DNA of 34,495 nt from Marinibacterium sp. (GTDB lineage: Bacteria; Pseudomonadota; Alphaproteobacteria; Rhodobacterales; Rhodobacteraceae). Below, in pieces: positions 16,926-25,639 of this stretch. The DNA lies in NCBI GenBank assembly GCA_025800215.1, contig JAOXSC010000082.1, positions 1-34,495 on the forward strand, read 5' to 3'. The translations under genes were made by a program, and so were the position numbers. The first letter of the stretch is position 1, and each line of letters begins with the position of its first letter. A model generated the notes under the pieces. That model did not search any database. It had not been told where the DNA came from and saw nothing but the letters and a program-made list of their open reading frames with translations.

Positions 16926-18266
16926 TCAACGGAAAGCGTGCAGATCGCCCTTTCGGCTGACCACATAGAGCGTTCCGCCCGCCACCGACGGCCGTGTCGA
17001 GGCCCCATCGGGGATTTCGACCGTGCCCAGAAGCGCGCCATTGGTGGGGTCAAAGCTGCGCATCAGCCCGTCGCCCGACACCACGCGCAGCCGCCCACCG
17101 GCCATGACGGGGCCGTAATTGGCGACGATGGCGGCATGTTTGCGGGGGTTTTCCTTGACGAAGCCGGGCAGAGGTTTGGCCCAGATGATGTCTCCGCTTG
17201 CGGCGTCGACACGGATCAGTTGGGCGGTATCGGTGATCGCGAATACGCTGTCGCCTGCGGGCCAGACCGGACCGGCGGTGCCCTGCAGCAGGGTCCAGCG
17301 GCGGGTGCCGCTGTCCAGGTCAAGCGCCACCAGACGCCCCGATTGGTTGCCCACATAGACGGTATTGCCCACGATCACGGGTTCCCCCGTCAGATCGCCA
17401 TAGCGCGATACCGCCACACCGGCGCGCGCGCCCGAGATATTGGCGCTCCAGCGTTGCACACCGCCGGTCTTGAAGGCGGCGGCCACTTCGCCCGAGCCAA
17501 AGGCAAAGAGCGCAAATTTCGAACTGATGGCAGGGGCCGGCGCGCCCAGCACGTTGGCGGCGCTGGCGCCCCCTTCAAGCTGCCACAGAACGCGGCCCGA
17601 TTTGGCGTCGATCGCCCAGCCGGTCTGATCGCCCGACACAAGATACAGGATCCCGCCCGACACGGTGGGCTGGCCGCTGCCGGTGCCGTCGATGCGCTGG
17701 CGCCAGCGCACCCCGCCCGATGTGGCATCCACGGCGATGACCTCGCCAAAGCCCAGGCTGACATAGACGGTGCCATCCGCATAGGCGATGCCGCCGCCGG
17801 TGGCATCCGTGGATTTGGCATCCGACGGCGTCAGATCCACTGACCAAAGCGGCGCGCCGGACTGGCTGGTCGCGCTCAGCGTGGCGACCGCGTCCAGCGT
17901 GTAGACACGACCCCCGCCCACCATCGGCGTGGCGACGATGCGCTGGCGGCGCGAATCGCCCTGCCCGATCCGGGTGCTCCAGACCAGGCTGGGCTGGGCG
18001 GCCAGCGCGGGGTTGTCGGTGCGAAAGGCCGGGGTGCCGAACCCCTGTTCCCAGGATGCATTGCGCGTGGCCGACGGCAGGCGGATCGGCCGGCTTTCGG
18101 TGGCATCAATGAAGATCCGGCTGTCATCGCGCGCCGGATCCACCGCTTCGCGGGCGCCGGGCAGGATCACGTCGGGCTGGGCACAGGCCGACAGAAGCGC
18201 CGCCACCCCCAGCGTCAGGACAGCGCGCCGGTGCGAGCCAAGCTTGAAGAATGCCGAACCTGTCAT
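16926..18266 (-). CDS. bamB: Outer membrane assembly lipoprotein BamB-like (PQQ beta-propeller)
   Basis: Probable BamB, the periplasm-facing lipoprotein of the BAM complex that inserts outer membrane proteins. The ATG at 18266 has AGGA upstream and gives 446 residues. The N-terminus is a lipoprotein signal with lipobox LSAC, Cys near residue 28, then Ala-Gln. The mature part consists of repeated PQQ-propeller blades with patterns such as GRVYTLDAVATLSA, GTVYVSLGFGEVIAVDATSG, GRLVALDLDSGTRRW and GGTLYVVSRKGDLHAF. The order yfgM-bamB-der is widely conserved and strongly supports BamB over other PQQ-repeat proteins. An in-frame extension to 18365 overlaps yfgM and is unlikely to be translated. 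Confidence 0.9.
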   Translation of the reverse strand: MTGSAFFKLGSHRRAVLTLGVAALLSACAQPDVILPGAREAVDPARDDSRIFIDATESRPIRLPSATRNASWEQGFGTPAFRTDNPALAAQPSLVWSTRIGQGDSRRQRIVATPMVGGGRVYTLDAVATLSATSQSGAPLWSVDLTPSDAKSTDATGGGIAYADGTVYVSLGFGEVIAVDATSGGVRWRQRIDGTGSGQPTVSGGILYLVSGDQTGWAIDAKSGRVLWQLEGGASAANVLGAPAPAISSKFALFAFGSGEVAAAFKTGGVQRWSANISGARAGVAVSRYGDLTGEPVIVGNTVYVGNQSGRLVALDLDSGTRRWTLLQGTAGPVWPAGDSVFAITDTAQLIRVDAASGDIIWAKPLPGFVKENPRKHAAIVANYGPVMAGGRLRVVSGDGLMRSFDPTNGALLGTVEIPDGASTRPSVAGGTLYVVSRKGDLHAFR

Positions 18267-18321
18267 GTGCCTGTCTTCCTGTGTGTGCGGCCGTCTGTCT
18301 GGGCCTTTTTGGTGTTGCTGC

Positions 18322-18996
18322 TCAGCCCTGCTGACCGGGGGTGACCACCACCGGGATGGCGCCAAGCGCCACGATCATCTGGGCGACACGCTGGCTTTGG
18401 GCGCGCGACACTTCGGCGTCCTGCAACAGCGCCTGAAAGCGGTCGATGGCGCCCTGGCTGTCGCCTTCTTCCAGCGCGATCAGCGCCAGTTGCTCTTCGG
18501 CCAGAAGACGCAGCGGCGCCCCCGGCTGGGCGAGTGCTTCGAACGCGATGCGGCGGGTTTCCACGGGCGTGCTGTCGCCCTGCAGAACCAGTGCCTTGAA
18601 TTGCGCCATGGCCGGGTAGATCGGCGGCAGGTCGCCCGTGGGCGTGATCGTATTCAGCACCGCCACGGCCCCGTCGGTGTCGCCGGCATTGGCCTTGGCC
18701 GTGGCATCAAGCATGGCCACAATGGCCGCCTGCCCCGCCCCTTCGGTGTCGATCGCATCAAGACGTTCGGCGCGGGTGGCGTCGTCATCGGCCTCAAGCG
18801 CGGTCAGGATCGCATCGCCAAGCGCTTCGGCCTCGGCGCGGATCTGGGCCTTGCGGTATTCCGAAAAGGCCGCGCCGCCCACGATGGCAAAGATCAGCAG
18901 AACCGCGATCCAGCCGTATCTGCGCAGCAGCGCATAAAGCCTGTCGCGGCGGACCTCTTCGGTCACCTCGTCGATAAAGCTGTCGGTATCGCTCAT
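18322..18996 (-). CDS. YfgM-type TPR-like membrane protein
   Basis: A 224-residue protein resembling YfgM, an inner-membrane ancillary factor at the SecYEG translocon and periplasmic chaperone network. The ATG at 18996 follows GGGGGCGGG. An acidic-basic cytoplasmic N-terminus (EVTEEVRRDRLYALLRRYG) precedes one membrane helix (about 28-44, WIAVLLIFAIVGGAAF). A long alpha-helical periplasmic region with weak TPR-like repeats follows, such as EEQLALIALEEGDSQGAIDRF near the C-terminus. It is 55 bp upstream of bamB in the same direction. The family call rests on topology, motifs and synteny, not on catalytic residues. Confidence 0.82.
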   Translation of the reverse strand: MSDTDSFIDEVTEEVRRDRLYALLRRYGWIAVLLIFAIVGGAAFSEYRKAQIRAEAEALGDAILTALEADDDATRAERLDAIDTEGAGQAAIVAMLDATAKANAGDTDGAVAVLNTITPTGDLPPIYPAMAQFKALVLQGDSTPVETRRIAFEALAQPGAPLRLLAEEQLALIALEEGDSQGAIDRFQALLQDAEVSRAQSQRVAQMIVALGAIPVVVTPGQQG

Positions 18997-19104
18997 CCCG
19001 CCCCCGGCTTTTATGGTCTGCGCCGCCCGCCAGAACGCCCGATGGCGCCGGCTCGAAAATGCGGCATTGGCCCCTCTTAGCGCGCCGCTTGAGGCAAGCC
19101 AAGT

Positions 19105-19118
19105 GGCTGAAATCAGCC
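19105..19118. promoter_or_regulatory. Inverted repeat in the yfgM/RND divergent region
   Basis: GGCTGA-AA-TCAGCC is a perfect 6-base inverted repeat, about 110 bp upstream of yfgM and 158 bp upstream of the RND adaptor start. It could be an operator half of either transcript or a chance palindrome. Confidence 0.3.
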
Positions 19119-19161
19119 GACGCATCCGGGGGCCTGTGAAGAATATCAAAAAAAACTGCAT

Positions 19162-19179
19162 CTGAACTGGTCTGTTCAG
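19162..19179. promoter_or_regulatory. Operator-like palindrome upstream of the RND efflux genes
   Basis: CTGAACTGGTCTGTTCAG has perfect six-base arms with a six-base centre, about 97 bp upstream of the adaptor start. Its shape suits a dimeric repressor such as the TetR family, which commonly controls RND pumps. No regulator gene is adjacent. A second, weaker inverted repeat follows at 19202-19221. Confidence 0.45.
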
Positions 19180-19275
19180 CGTAATATCCCCATGTGAAAC
19201 ACTTGAACATTATGGTTTAAGAATTGCAGTTTCGGTGCATCGCGGCGGTGGCACCGCGCTATGAAGGACAAAAAA

Positions 19276-20541
19276 ATGCGATTGATCCCGGTTCTCACTG
19301 CGCTTGTCGTGATGGTGGTGCTCTATTTTGTGGTGGCCGAACGCGAGGCGCTGTTGGGCTTTGCGCGCGGCCCAGCAGCGACCGATACGGCCGAAACGGC
19401 ACAAACCGACCACAGCACGGCAGAGGCGCCTGCAGACGCAACTCCGGTGGCTGATGCAACACCTGAGACCGGCATCCGCGTGCTGGTCGAACGCTCACGC
19501 GCGCAGAGCATCGGCAATGCGGTGCTGGTGCGCGGTGAAACCCGCGCCGACCGCCAGGTCGAGGTGCGCGCGGAAACCACCGCGCGGGTAATCTCCGAAC
19601 CGCTGCGCAAAGGCGCCTTTGTGGAAAAGGGGCAGCTGCTGTGCCAGCTTGATATCGGCACCCGCGAGGCCATCCTTGTCGAGGCCCGCGCCCGCCTGAC
19701 CGAAGCCCGCGCCCGCGTGCCCGAGGCCGAGGCCATGCTGGCCGAGGCCGCCGCCCGCCTTGAAGAGGCGCAGATCAACGACAACGCGGCCTCGAAACTG
19801 TCTGAAGGCGGGTTTGCATCGGATACCCGCGTGGCCCAGACCGCAGCACTGGTGCGCGCCGCCGAGGCCGGGATCAAATCGGCCGAAGCCGGGCTTGAAA
19901 CCGCGCAGAGCGGCATCGAAAGCGCCACCGCCGTGGTGGCCGCCGCCCAGCGTGAGATCGACAACCTGACCATCGAAGCCCCCTTTTCGGGCCTTCTGGA
20001 AAGCGACACCGCCGAAATCGGCAGCCTGATGCAGCCCGGATCGCTCTGTGCCACGGTGATCCGGCTCGACCCGATCAAGCTGGTGGGGTTTGTGCCGGAA
20101 ACCGAACTGGCCAAGATCGAACTGGGCGCGCAGGCCGGGGCGCGGCTGGCCACTGGCCAAGAGGTGCGCGGGCAGGTCAGCTTTCTCAGCCGCTCGTCAG
20201 ACCCCACCACACGGACCTTCCAGGTCGAAATTGCGGTGAACAACGAAGATCTGAGCATCCGCGACGGCCAGACCGCCGAGATCGTCATCACATCGCAGGG
20301 GATCAGCGCCCACAAGCTGCCGCAATCGGCGCTGACGCTGAACAACGAAGGCCAGCTTGGCGTGCGCACGGTGGAACCGGGCAACATCGTGGGCTTTACC
20401 CCGGTGTCGGTGGTGCGCGACACGCTGTCGGGGATCTGGGTCAGCGGCCTGCCACCCGAGGCGGATGTGATCGTCACCGGTCAGGATTTTGTGACCGCAG
20501 GCGCCCCCGTGATGCCCAGCTACAAGGATGACCAATCATGA
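19276..20541 (+). CDS. RND efflux periplasmic adaptor (membrane fusion protein)
   Basis: A 421-residue HlyD/AcrA-type adaptor linking an RND pump to an outer membrane channel. I prefer the ATG at 19276 over the in-frame ATG at 19261, because AAGGA lies between them at correct spacing for the second. The N-terminus is a single hydrophobic anchor (about 4-20) followed by an acidic, alanine-rich linker. Then come the lipoyl half LVERSRAQSIGNAVLVRGE, a long alpha-helical hairpin rich in EARARL/EAEAMLAEA heptads (about 130-230), the second lipoyl half NLTIEAPFSGLLESD, and a beta-barrel domain. The stop overlaps the permease start as ATGA. No TolC-like channel gene is nearby. Confidence 0.92.
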   Translation: MRLIPVLTALVVMVVLYFVVAEREALLGFARGPAATDTAETAQTDHSTAEAPADATPVADATPETGIRVLVERSRAQSIGNAVLVRGETRADRQVEVRAETTARVISEPLRKGAFVEKGQLLCQLDIGTREAILVEARARLTEARARVPEAEAMLAEAAARLEEAQINDNAASKLSEGGFASDTRVAQTAALVRAAEAGIKSAEAGLETAQSGIESATAVVAAAQREIDNLTIEAPFSGLLESDTAEIGSLMQPGSLCATVIRLDPIKLVGFVPETELAKIELGAQAGARLATGQEVRGQVSFLSRSSDPTTRTFQVEIAVNNEDLSIRDGQTAEIVITSQGISAHKLPQSALTLNNEGQLGVRTVEPGNIVGFTPVSVVRDTLSGIWVSGLPPEADVIVTGQDFVTAGAPVMPSYKDDQS

Positions 20542-23500
20542 TGGGTGTGGTGTCCTGGGCCGCCGACCGGGCCCGCATGGTGATTGCCTTTATCATCCTG
20601 TCGCTCGCCATTGGCGGATATTCATACTGGGGCCTGCCCAAGGAAGGCGAGCCCGATATCGAAATCCCCGCTCTCTTCGTTTCGGTGCCCTTCCCCGGCA
20701 TTTCGGCGGTAGATGCCGAAAACCTGCTGGTCAAACCGATGGAGACCGAGCTGGCGGATCTCGACGGGCTCGACAAGATGTCGGCCACCGCCGCCGAAGG
20801 CTATGCGATCGTCGTTCTGGAATTCGATTTCGGCTGGGATAAGACGGCCATCACCGCCGATGTGCGCGACGCCATGAGCCGCGCCGAAGCCGAATTTCCT
20901 GATGGCTTTGAGCAGTACAATGTCGACGAATTCAATTTTTCCGAATTTCCCATCGTCATCGTCAACCTGACCGGCGATGTGCCCGAACGCACCATGGCGC
21001 GCATTGCCAAGGGGCTGCAGGACGATCTGGAATCGCTTGATCCGGTGCTCGAGGCCGGGATCGCGGGCAACCGTGACGAAATGCTCGAAGTGCTGATCGA
21101 CCCGCTCCGGCTCGAAAGCTACAACGTCACCGCCAATGAACTGGTGTCGGTGGTTCAGAACAACAACCAGCTGATCGCCGCGGGCGAGGTGGAAACCGCC
21201 CAGGGCAGCTTTGCCGTCAAGATCCCGTCGTCATTTGACGAACCGCGCGATGTCTATGACCTGCCGGTCAAGGTCAATGGCGACCGGGTGGTCACGCTGG
21301 GCGATCTGGCCGAGATCAACTATACCTTCGAAGACCGCACCGGCACCGCACGCTTTGGCGGGGAAACGACCATCGCGCTACAGGTGGTCAAGCGCAAGGG
21401 CTACAACCTGATCGACACGGTGAACCTGGTCAAAGAGACCATCGCCAAATCGGAAGCCAAATGGCCGCCCGAGCTGCAGGCGGCGATCAAGGTCGGCACG
21501 TCGAATGACCAGAGCCGTCAGGTCGACAGCATGGTGCGCCAGCTTGAAGGATCGGTTCTGACGGCCGTGGCGCTGGTGATGATCGTGGTGCTGGCCGCCC
21601 TGGGCACCCGTGCAGCACTTCTGGTGGGCTTTGCCATCCCCACATCCTTCCTGCTGTGCTTTGCCTTTCTGGCCCTCATGGGGGTCAGCATTTCCAACAT
21701 CGTGATGTTCGGCCTGATCCTGGCCGTGGGCATGCTGGTGGATGGCGCCATTGTGGTGGTCGAATATGCCGACAAGCGCATCAAGGAAGGCACCGGCCCG
21801 ATGCATGCCTATGTCGAGGCCGCTCAACGCATGTTCTGGCCTATCGTGTCGTCCACGGCGACCACCTTGTGCGCCTTCCTTCCGATGCTGTTCTGGCCCG
21901 GCGTGCCCGGTGAATTCATGGGCATGCTGCCGGTGACGCTGATCTTCGTGCTGTCGGCATCGCTGGTGGTGGCGCTGATCTACCTGCCGGTGATGGGCGG
22001 GGTCAGCGGACGGCTGAGCCGTCTGTTCGGGCGCCTGTCGGATGCGCTGAAACGCGCGATCCCCTGGTGGGGCCTGCGCGCGGCCCTGGTTCCGCTGGGG
22101 ATCTATGCGATGTTCGTGTCGGCCATGCAGGTGCTGAACCCGGCCTATCTGCTGCCCGCCGATCTGGGGGCAATCGGCACCGTGATCGGCATCGTGATGT
22201 TCCTGCTATCCTGCGTTCTGGCCAGCGTGATCCTGGGCGCGGCCAAGATCGAACGCGCACCGCGCGCCGTGGCGGCAGGCTATCACCGCAACCTGCTGGG
22301 GCGCGCCGTCAGCTTTGTGGTGGGCAACCCGATCATGCCGGTGGTGGTGATCCTGGCCGTGGGGCTTGGCGTGGCCACCACGTTCCAGCGTTTTGGGGAA
22401 AACAATTACGGCGTCGAATTCTTTGTCGAAACCGAACCCGAACAGGTCACCGCCTATGTGCGCGCGCGCGGCAACACGTCGCTGGAAGAAGAAGACGCCA
22501 TGGTCCGTCAGGCCGAAGAGATCATCTCGGCCCATCCGGCGGTGGTCAATGTCTTTGCCTTTGCCGGGGATGGCGGGCTCAATACCGATGCGTCGGGCGC
22601 GCAGCTGCCCCCCGACACGGTCGGACAGGTCCAGTTCGAAATCATCCCCTGGGATGACCGCCCCACGGTCAGCGAACCGCTGACCGGCTGGCTGGGCAGC
22701 CGGTTGACCCGCTGGCTGGGCATCGAGCGCGAAGAGATCGACCAGCGCTATGACGGCGATGTGGTCGTCGAAGAGCTCAAGCGCGACGTGGCGCAGGTGG
22801 CGGGCTTTGTGATCGAGCTCAAGGCGATCAGCCAGGGCCCCGCCACCGGCAAGCCGGTGCATCTGCGTCTCAAGGGCGACACCTGGGACGACCTGACCAC
22901 CGCCGCGCTGACGACGCGGGCCGAATTCGAACGCACCCCCGGCCTGATCCAGATCGAAGACAGCCTGCCCCTGCCCGGCATCGACTGGCAGATCGACGTG
23001 GATGTGGCCAAGGCCGGGCGCTATGGCGCCGATGTGGCCACCGTGGGGGCGATGGTGCAACTGGTCACACGCGGCATCCTGCTGGATGAAATGCGGGTGC
23101 AAAACAGCGACGACCAGATCGAGATCCGCGTGCGCCTGCCCGAAGACCAACGGGTGCTGAGCACGCTGGACGCGCTCAAGGTGCGCACATCGGAAGGTCT
23201 GGTACCGCTGTCAAATTTCATCACCCGCACGCCTGTGGCCAAGGTCGCCACCATCAGCCGTATCGGCCAGCAGCGCTATTACGACGTGAAGGCGGATGTC
23301 GAAGCCGGGCTGAGCAAGGTGATCACCGACACCGATGATGGCGGTCAGGACATCCTGGCCACCCTGCGCGCCGTGCCCGAAGGCACCAGCGCCAGCGGGC
23401 CGGTGGTGACGGACGCGCAGGGCAACGAATACACGGTCTTTGCCCTGGGCAGCGCTGGCAGCGCCGAGGCTGTGCGCCGCGCGCTCGACGACGGCAGCGC

Positions 23501-24422
23501 GCGTACGGCGCCGATCAACGCCAATGAACGCATCGCGGTGCTGACCGAATGGCTTGACACCGATCCCCTGCCAGCCGCGGTGGATTGGGAATGGACCGGT
23601 GATCAGGAAGAGCAGGCCGAATCCGGCGCGTTTCTGATGCGGGCCTTTGCAGGCGCGCTCGGGCTGATGTTCATCATCCTGCTGACGCAGTTCAACAGCT
23701 TCTACAATTCGGTGCTGGTGCTGCTGGCGGTGGTTCTGTCCACCACCGGCGTGCTGATCGGGATGATGGTGATGCAGCAGCCCTTTTCCATCATCATGAC
23801 CGGAACGGGGATCGTCGCGCTGGCGGGGATCGTGGTGAACAATAACATTGTTCTTATCGACACCTATCAGGAATACAGCCAGCACATGCCCCGGATCGAA
23901 GCGATCATCCGCACCACCCAAAGCCGGATCCGGCCGGTGCTGCTGACCACGATCACCACCATGGCGGGCCTGACCCCGATGATGTTCGGGCTGAGCCTTG
24001 ATTTCATCGGCGGCGGCTATTCCATCGACAGCCCCACCGCGCTCTGGTGGAAACAGCTGGCCACGGCGGTGGTGTTCGGCCTTGGCATTGCCACCGTGCT
24101 GACGCTGCTGGTGACCCCGTCGCTGCTGGCACTGCGGGTCTGGGTGGTCAAGGGCTTCTATGGCGCGGGGCTTGCCTTGATGGCAGGCGGTCTGACCGGA
24201 GAAGGCAAGCGCATACGCGAAGATCTGCAACTGCGCCGCGGCACCCGCAACCTGCAAAGCACCGAAATCCTTTGGGATAACATGGACGGCCCCCCCGACG
24301 CCAAACCGGCGACGGATGAACCTTTGACGCTGAATGACCCCCTGCCCGATGATGAACCGCTGACGCTGGTGTCGCGCGCGTCATCCAAGGACGATCCCGA
24401 CGCCCCCCACGCGGCGGAATGA
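20538..24422 (+). CDS. RND efflux permease, unusually long (about 1294 residues)
   Basis: The inner-membrane pump of an RND efflux system, likely exporting hydrophobic or toxic compounds; the substrate is not predictable. The N-terminal half shows the classic first helix, porter-domain segments and helix 4 with GMLVDGAIVVVEY. This retains one proton-relay aspartate (about residue 402), with glycine (403) where AcrB has a second aspartate. The C-terminal half has the matching TGIVALAGIVVNNNIVLIDTY. It is about 250 residues longer than AcrB. Two extra hydrophobic stretches (about residues 516-536 and 546-574) lie before helix 7, and a hydrophilic acidic tail of about 80 residues ends the protein. 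The gene overlaps the adaptor by four bases. Confidence 0.92.
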   Translation: MMGVVSWAADRARMVIAFIILSLAIGGYSYWGLPKEGEPDIEIPALFVSVPFPGISAVDAENLLVKPMETELADLDGLDKMSATAAEGYAIVVLEFDFGWDKTAITADVRDAMSRAEAEFPDGFEQYNVDEFNFSEFPIVIVNLTGDVPERTMARIAKGLQDDLESLDPVLEAGIAGNRDEMLEVLIDPLRLESYNVTANELVSVVQNNNQLIAAGEVETAQGSFAVKIPSSFDEPRDVYDLPVKVNGDRVVTLGDLAEINYTFEDRTGTARFGGETTIALQVVKRKGYNLIDTVNLVKETIAKSEAKWPPELQAAIKVGTSNDQSRQVDSMVRQLEGSVLTAVALVMIVVLAALGTRAALLVGFAIPTSFLLCFAFLALMGVSISNIVMFGLILAVGMLVDGAIVVVEYADKRIKEGTGPMHAYVEAAQRMFWPIVSSTATTLCAFLPMLFWPGVPGEFMGMLPVTLIFVLSASLVVALIYLPVMGGVSGRLSRLFGRLSDALKRAIPWWGLRAALVPLGIYAMFVSAMQVLNPAYLLPADLGAIGTVIGIVMFLLSCVLASVILGAAKIERAPRAVAAGYHRNLLGRAVSFVVGNPIMPVVVILAVGLGVATTFQRFGENNYGVEFFVETEPEQVTAYVRARGNTSLEEEDAMVRQAEEIISAHPAVVNVFAFAGDGGLNTDASGAQLPPDTVGQVQFEIIPWDDRPTVSEPLTGWLGSRLTRWLGIEREEIDQRYDGDVVVEELKRDVAQVAGFVIELKAISQGPATGKPVHLRLKGDTWDDLTTAALTTRAEFERTPGLIQIEDSLPLPGIDWQIDVDVAKAGRYGADVATVGAMVQLVTRGILLDEMRVQNSDDQIEIRVRLPEDQRVLSTLDALKVRTSEGLVPLSNFITRTPVAKVATISRIGQQRYYDVKADVEAGLSKVITDTDDGGQDILATLRAVPEGTSASGPVVTDAQGNEYTVFALGSAGSAEAVRRALDDGSARTAPINANERIAVLTEWLDTDPLPAAVDWEWTGDQEEQAESGAFLMRAFAGALGLMFIILLTQFNSFYNSVLVLLAVVLSTTGVLIGMMVMQQPFSIIMTGTGIVALAGIVVNNNIVLIDTYQEYSQHMPRIEAIIRTTQSRIRPVLLTTITTMAGLTPMMFGLSLDFIGGGYSIDSPTALWWKQLATAVVFGLGIATVLTLLVTPSLLALRVWVVKGFYGAGLALMAGGLTGEGKRIREDLQLRRGTRNLQSTEILWDNMDGPPDAKPATDEPLTLNDPLPDDEPLTLVSRASSKDDPDAPHAAE

Positions 24423-24726
24423 CCCCACCCCCGGCGGTCCAACCGCCGGGGGGCGCATGTCGGCATCGCGTGCCGGGGGGCAAGATCCAGCGCCCAACAC
24501 GCATATTCGACGCAGAGGTCACATTTGCCTTGCCATGTGCAGGATCTTGCGGGACGACTAGGGCGACCGGCCTGCAACCTGCGGCTGTTCGGCCCCACCC
24601 CGCCGGGCGGGGCGACGCAACACACCACAGGTCACGGAACCGGGCATTTCAAGATGACCAGGGCCGCCAGTGCACAAGGCCCCCTGACGTCGCGTGGTCA
24701 GCGTCACTGCATAAGGATTGACTATC
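24423..24726. other. Structured intergenic region after the RND operon
   Basis: This 304 bp gap contains no convincing gene. A 10-base perfect GC stem with a five-base loop (24428-24452) sits six bases after the permease stop, without a T-run. A 9-base perfect inverted pair, GCAAGATCC (24480-24488) and GGATCTTGC (24542-24550), encloses 53 bases. A second GC palindrome, CCCCGCCGGGCGGGG, lies at 24598-24612. Together they could form a structured RNA or transcript end; no known RNA family is recognised. Confidence 0.4.
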
Positions 24727-25116
24727 ATGGAAGCCGATTTCGGATTTTTTCACGTCTTCTGGTCCATCGTCTGGATCTTTCTCTTTGCGGCCTGGATCTG
24801 GGTCATGGTGTCGGTGGTGGCCGACATTTTCCGCTCGACGGATCTCAGCGGGGTCAGCAAGGCGCTTTGGGTCGCATTCGTGATCCTGATCCCATGGCTG
24901 GGGGTGCTGGCCTATCTGCTGCTGCGCGGCGACAAGATGCGCACCCATAGCGAAGAAGACTTCACCACGATCCAGAACGCGCAGCGCGACTACATCCGCT
25001 CGGTCGCTCAGGTGTCGGCGGCGGACGAACTGGAAAAGCTGGGCGCGCTGAAAGACAAGGGCGTCATCACCGATGCCGAATTCGAAGCGCAAAAGGCCAA
25101 GATCCTGTCGGCCTGA
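24727..25116 (+). CDS. Small membrane protein with PLDc_N and SHOCT domains
   Basis: A 129-residue protein. The ATG at 24727 has AAGGA nine bases upstream; an in-frame TTG at 24718 is less likely. The N-terminal half carries two membrane helices joined by a short loop (about 8-30 and 40-62), with the PLDc_N-like pattern SVVADIFRSTDLSGVSKALW and ILIPWLGVLAYLLLRGDKM. The C-terminal 35 residues form a SHOCT motif, ADELEKLGALKDKGVITDAEF then EAQKAKIL, often found at the ends of small membrane or oligomerising proteins. Function is unknown. It stands alone after the RND operon and is followed by a GC hairpin. Confidence 0.88.
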   Translation: MEADFGFFHVFWSIVWIFLFAAWIWVMVSVVADIFRSTDLSGVSKALWVAFVILIPWLGVLAYLLLRGDKMRTHSEEDFTTIQNAQRDYIRSVAQVSAADELEKLGALKDKGVITDAEFEAQKAKILSA

Positions 25117-25130
25117 CCCAGTGTAGCGGC

Positions 25131-25152
25131 GGCGGCGGCATGGGCCGCCGCC
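25131..25152 (+). terminator. GC hairpin after the SHOCT gene
   Basis: GGCGGCGGC-ATGG-GCCGCCGCC is a perfect 9-base stem with a four-base loop, 14 bp past the stop. No T-run follows, so termination is plausible but not certain. Confidence 0.5.
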
Positions 25153-25377
25153 CCATCCGGCGCGGTCGCAGCCCCTGTTGCAGCCGCCGCGCCATCCGCA
25201 CATGGCTGGCCCCGCCCAGATCACAGATTTCGGTTGATCACGATCGGCCAAGGTATCGTGGCACATCCGACATCAGGCCGCGCAGGATCAGAGTGATCAG
25301 GACGCGAGGTATCGCAGGCCCATTCGAAGACCTTGCGAGGGTCGGCGCAAAACCCACACGGGCCCTGCGCCCGAGGT

Positions 25378-25482
25378 CTAGCCGATCCGGTCGACGCGGT
25401 TCTGGATCCGCACCAGCCGATCGAACAGATAGCGGACCCGTTGCATCAGGGTCGGTCGTTTGGGGGGCAGCAGCAGCAGCAT
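25378..25482 (-). CDS. Possible 34-residue small protein
   Basis: A short reading frame starting at the ATG at 25482. A strong ribosome site, GAGGAG, lies seven bases upstream, better than that of many long genes here. The peptide begins MLLLLPPKRPTLMQ and continues as a basic amphipathic helix (VRYLFDRLVRIQNRVDRIG). It may be preceded by a leader of about 165 bases, counting from a TATACT -10-like element at 25659-25654 on the minus strand. I do not recognise a family. It may be a genuine small protein, a leader peptide, or a chance frame; conservation would decide. Confidence 0.45.
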   Translation of the reverse strand: MLLLLPPKRPTLMQRVRYLFDRLVRIQNRVDRIG

Positions 25483-25544
25483 TGGTCGCTCTCCTCTGGC
25501 ATACGCCATTCCAGCACGACACAACGCCCCCTGTCTGTGACCCC

Positions 25545-25561
25545 GGTCACCCAAGGTGACC
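25545..25561. promoter_or_regulatory. GGTCACC inverted repeat with an extra half-site
   Basis: GGTCACC-CAA-GGTGACC is a perfect 7-base inverted repeat. A third half-site, GTGACC, lies immediately beside it at 25537-25542. It is 63 bp upstream of the small ORF start. Function is unknown; it could be an operator or a leader hairpin. Confidence 0.4.
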
Positions 25562-25622
25562 TTGGCCTGCGATCGCTGCATTGCTGCATTGCTGCTCTGA
25601 CAGCGTGCATGCACTTTCGACA

Positions 25623-25639
25623 GATTTGTTTCACAAATC
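25623..25639. promoter_or_regulatory. GATTTGT inverted repeat, operator-like
   Basis: GATTTGT-TTC-ACAAATC is a perfect 7-base inverted repeat in an AT-richer stretch. It lies just downstream of a TATACT -10-like hexamer (25659-25654, minus strand), near the expected transcription start of a leader leading to the small ORF. Confidence 0.4.

Noticed and set aside
18267..18365. N-terminal extension of BamB overlapping yfgM
   Set aside because: The extension lacks a ribosome site and would precede the lipoprotein signal. The ATG at 18266 gives a normal lipoprotein.
25140..25559. A 139-codon open frame on the plus strand in the gene-poor region
   Set aside because: It begins inside the GC hairpin after the SHOCT gene, is Arg/Ser/Pro-rich with no domain, and has no ribosome site.
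25577..25594. Short tandem TGCATTGC repeats as a possible CRISPR or satellite
   Set aside because: Only about two copies with no spacers. Too short to be an array.
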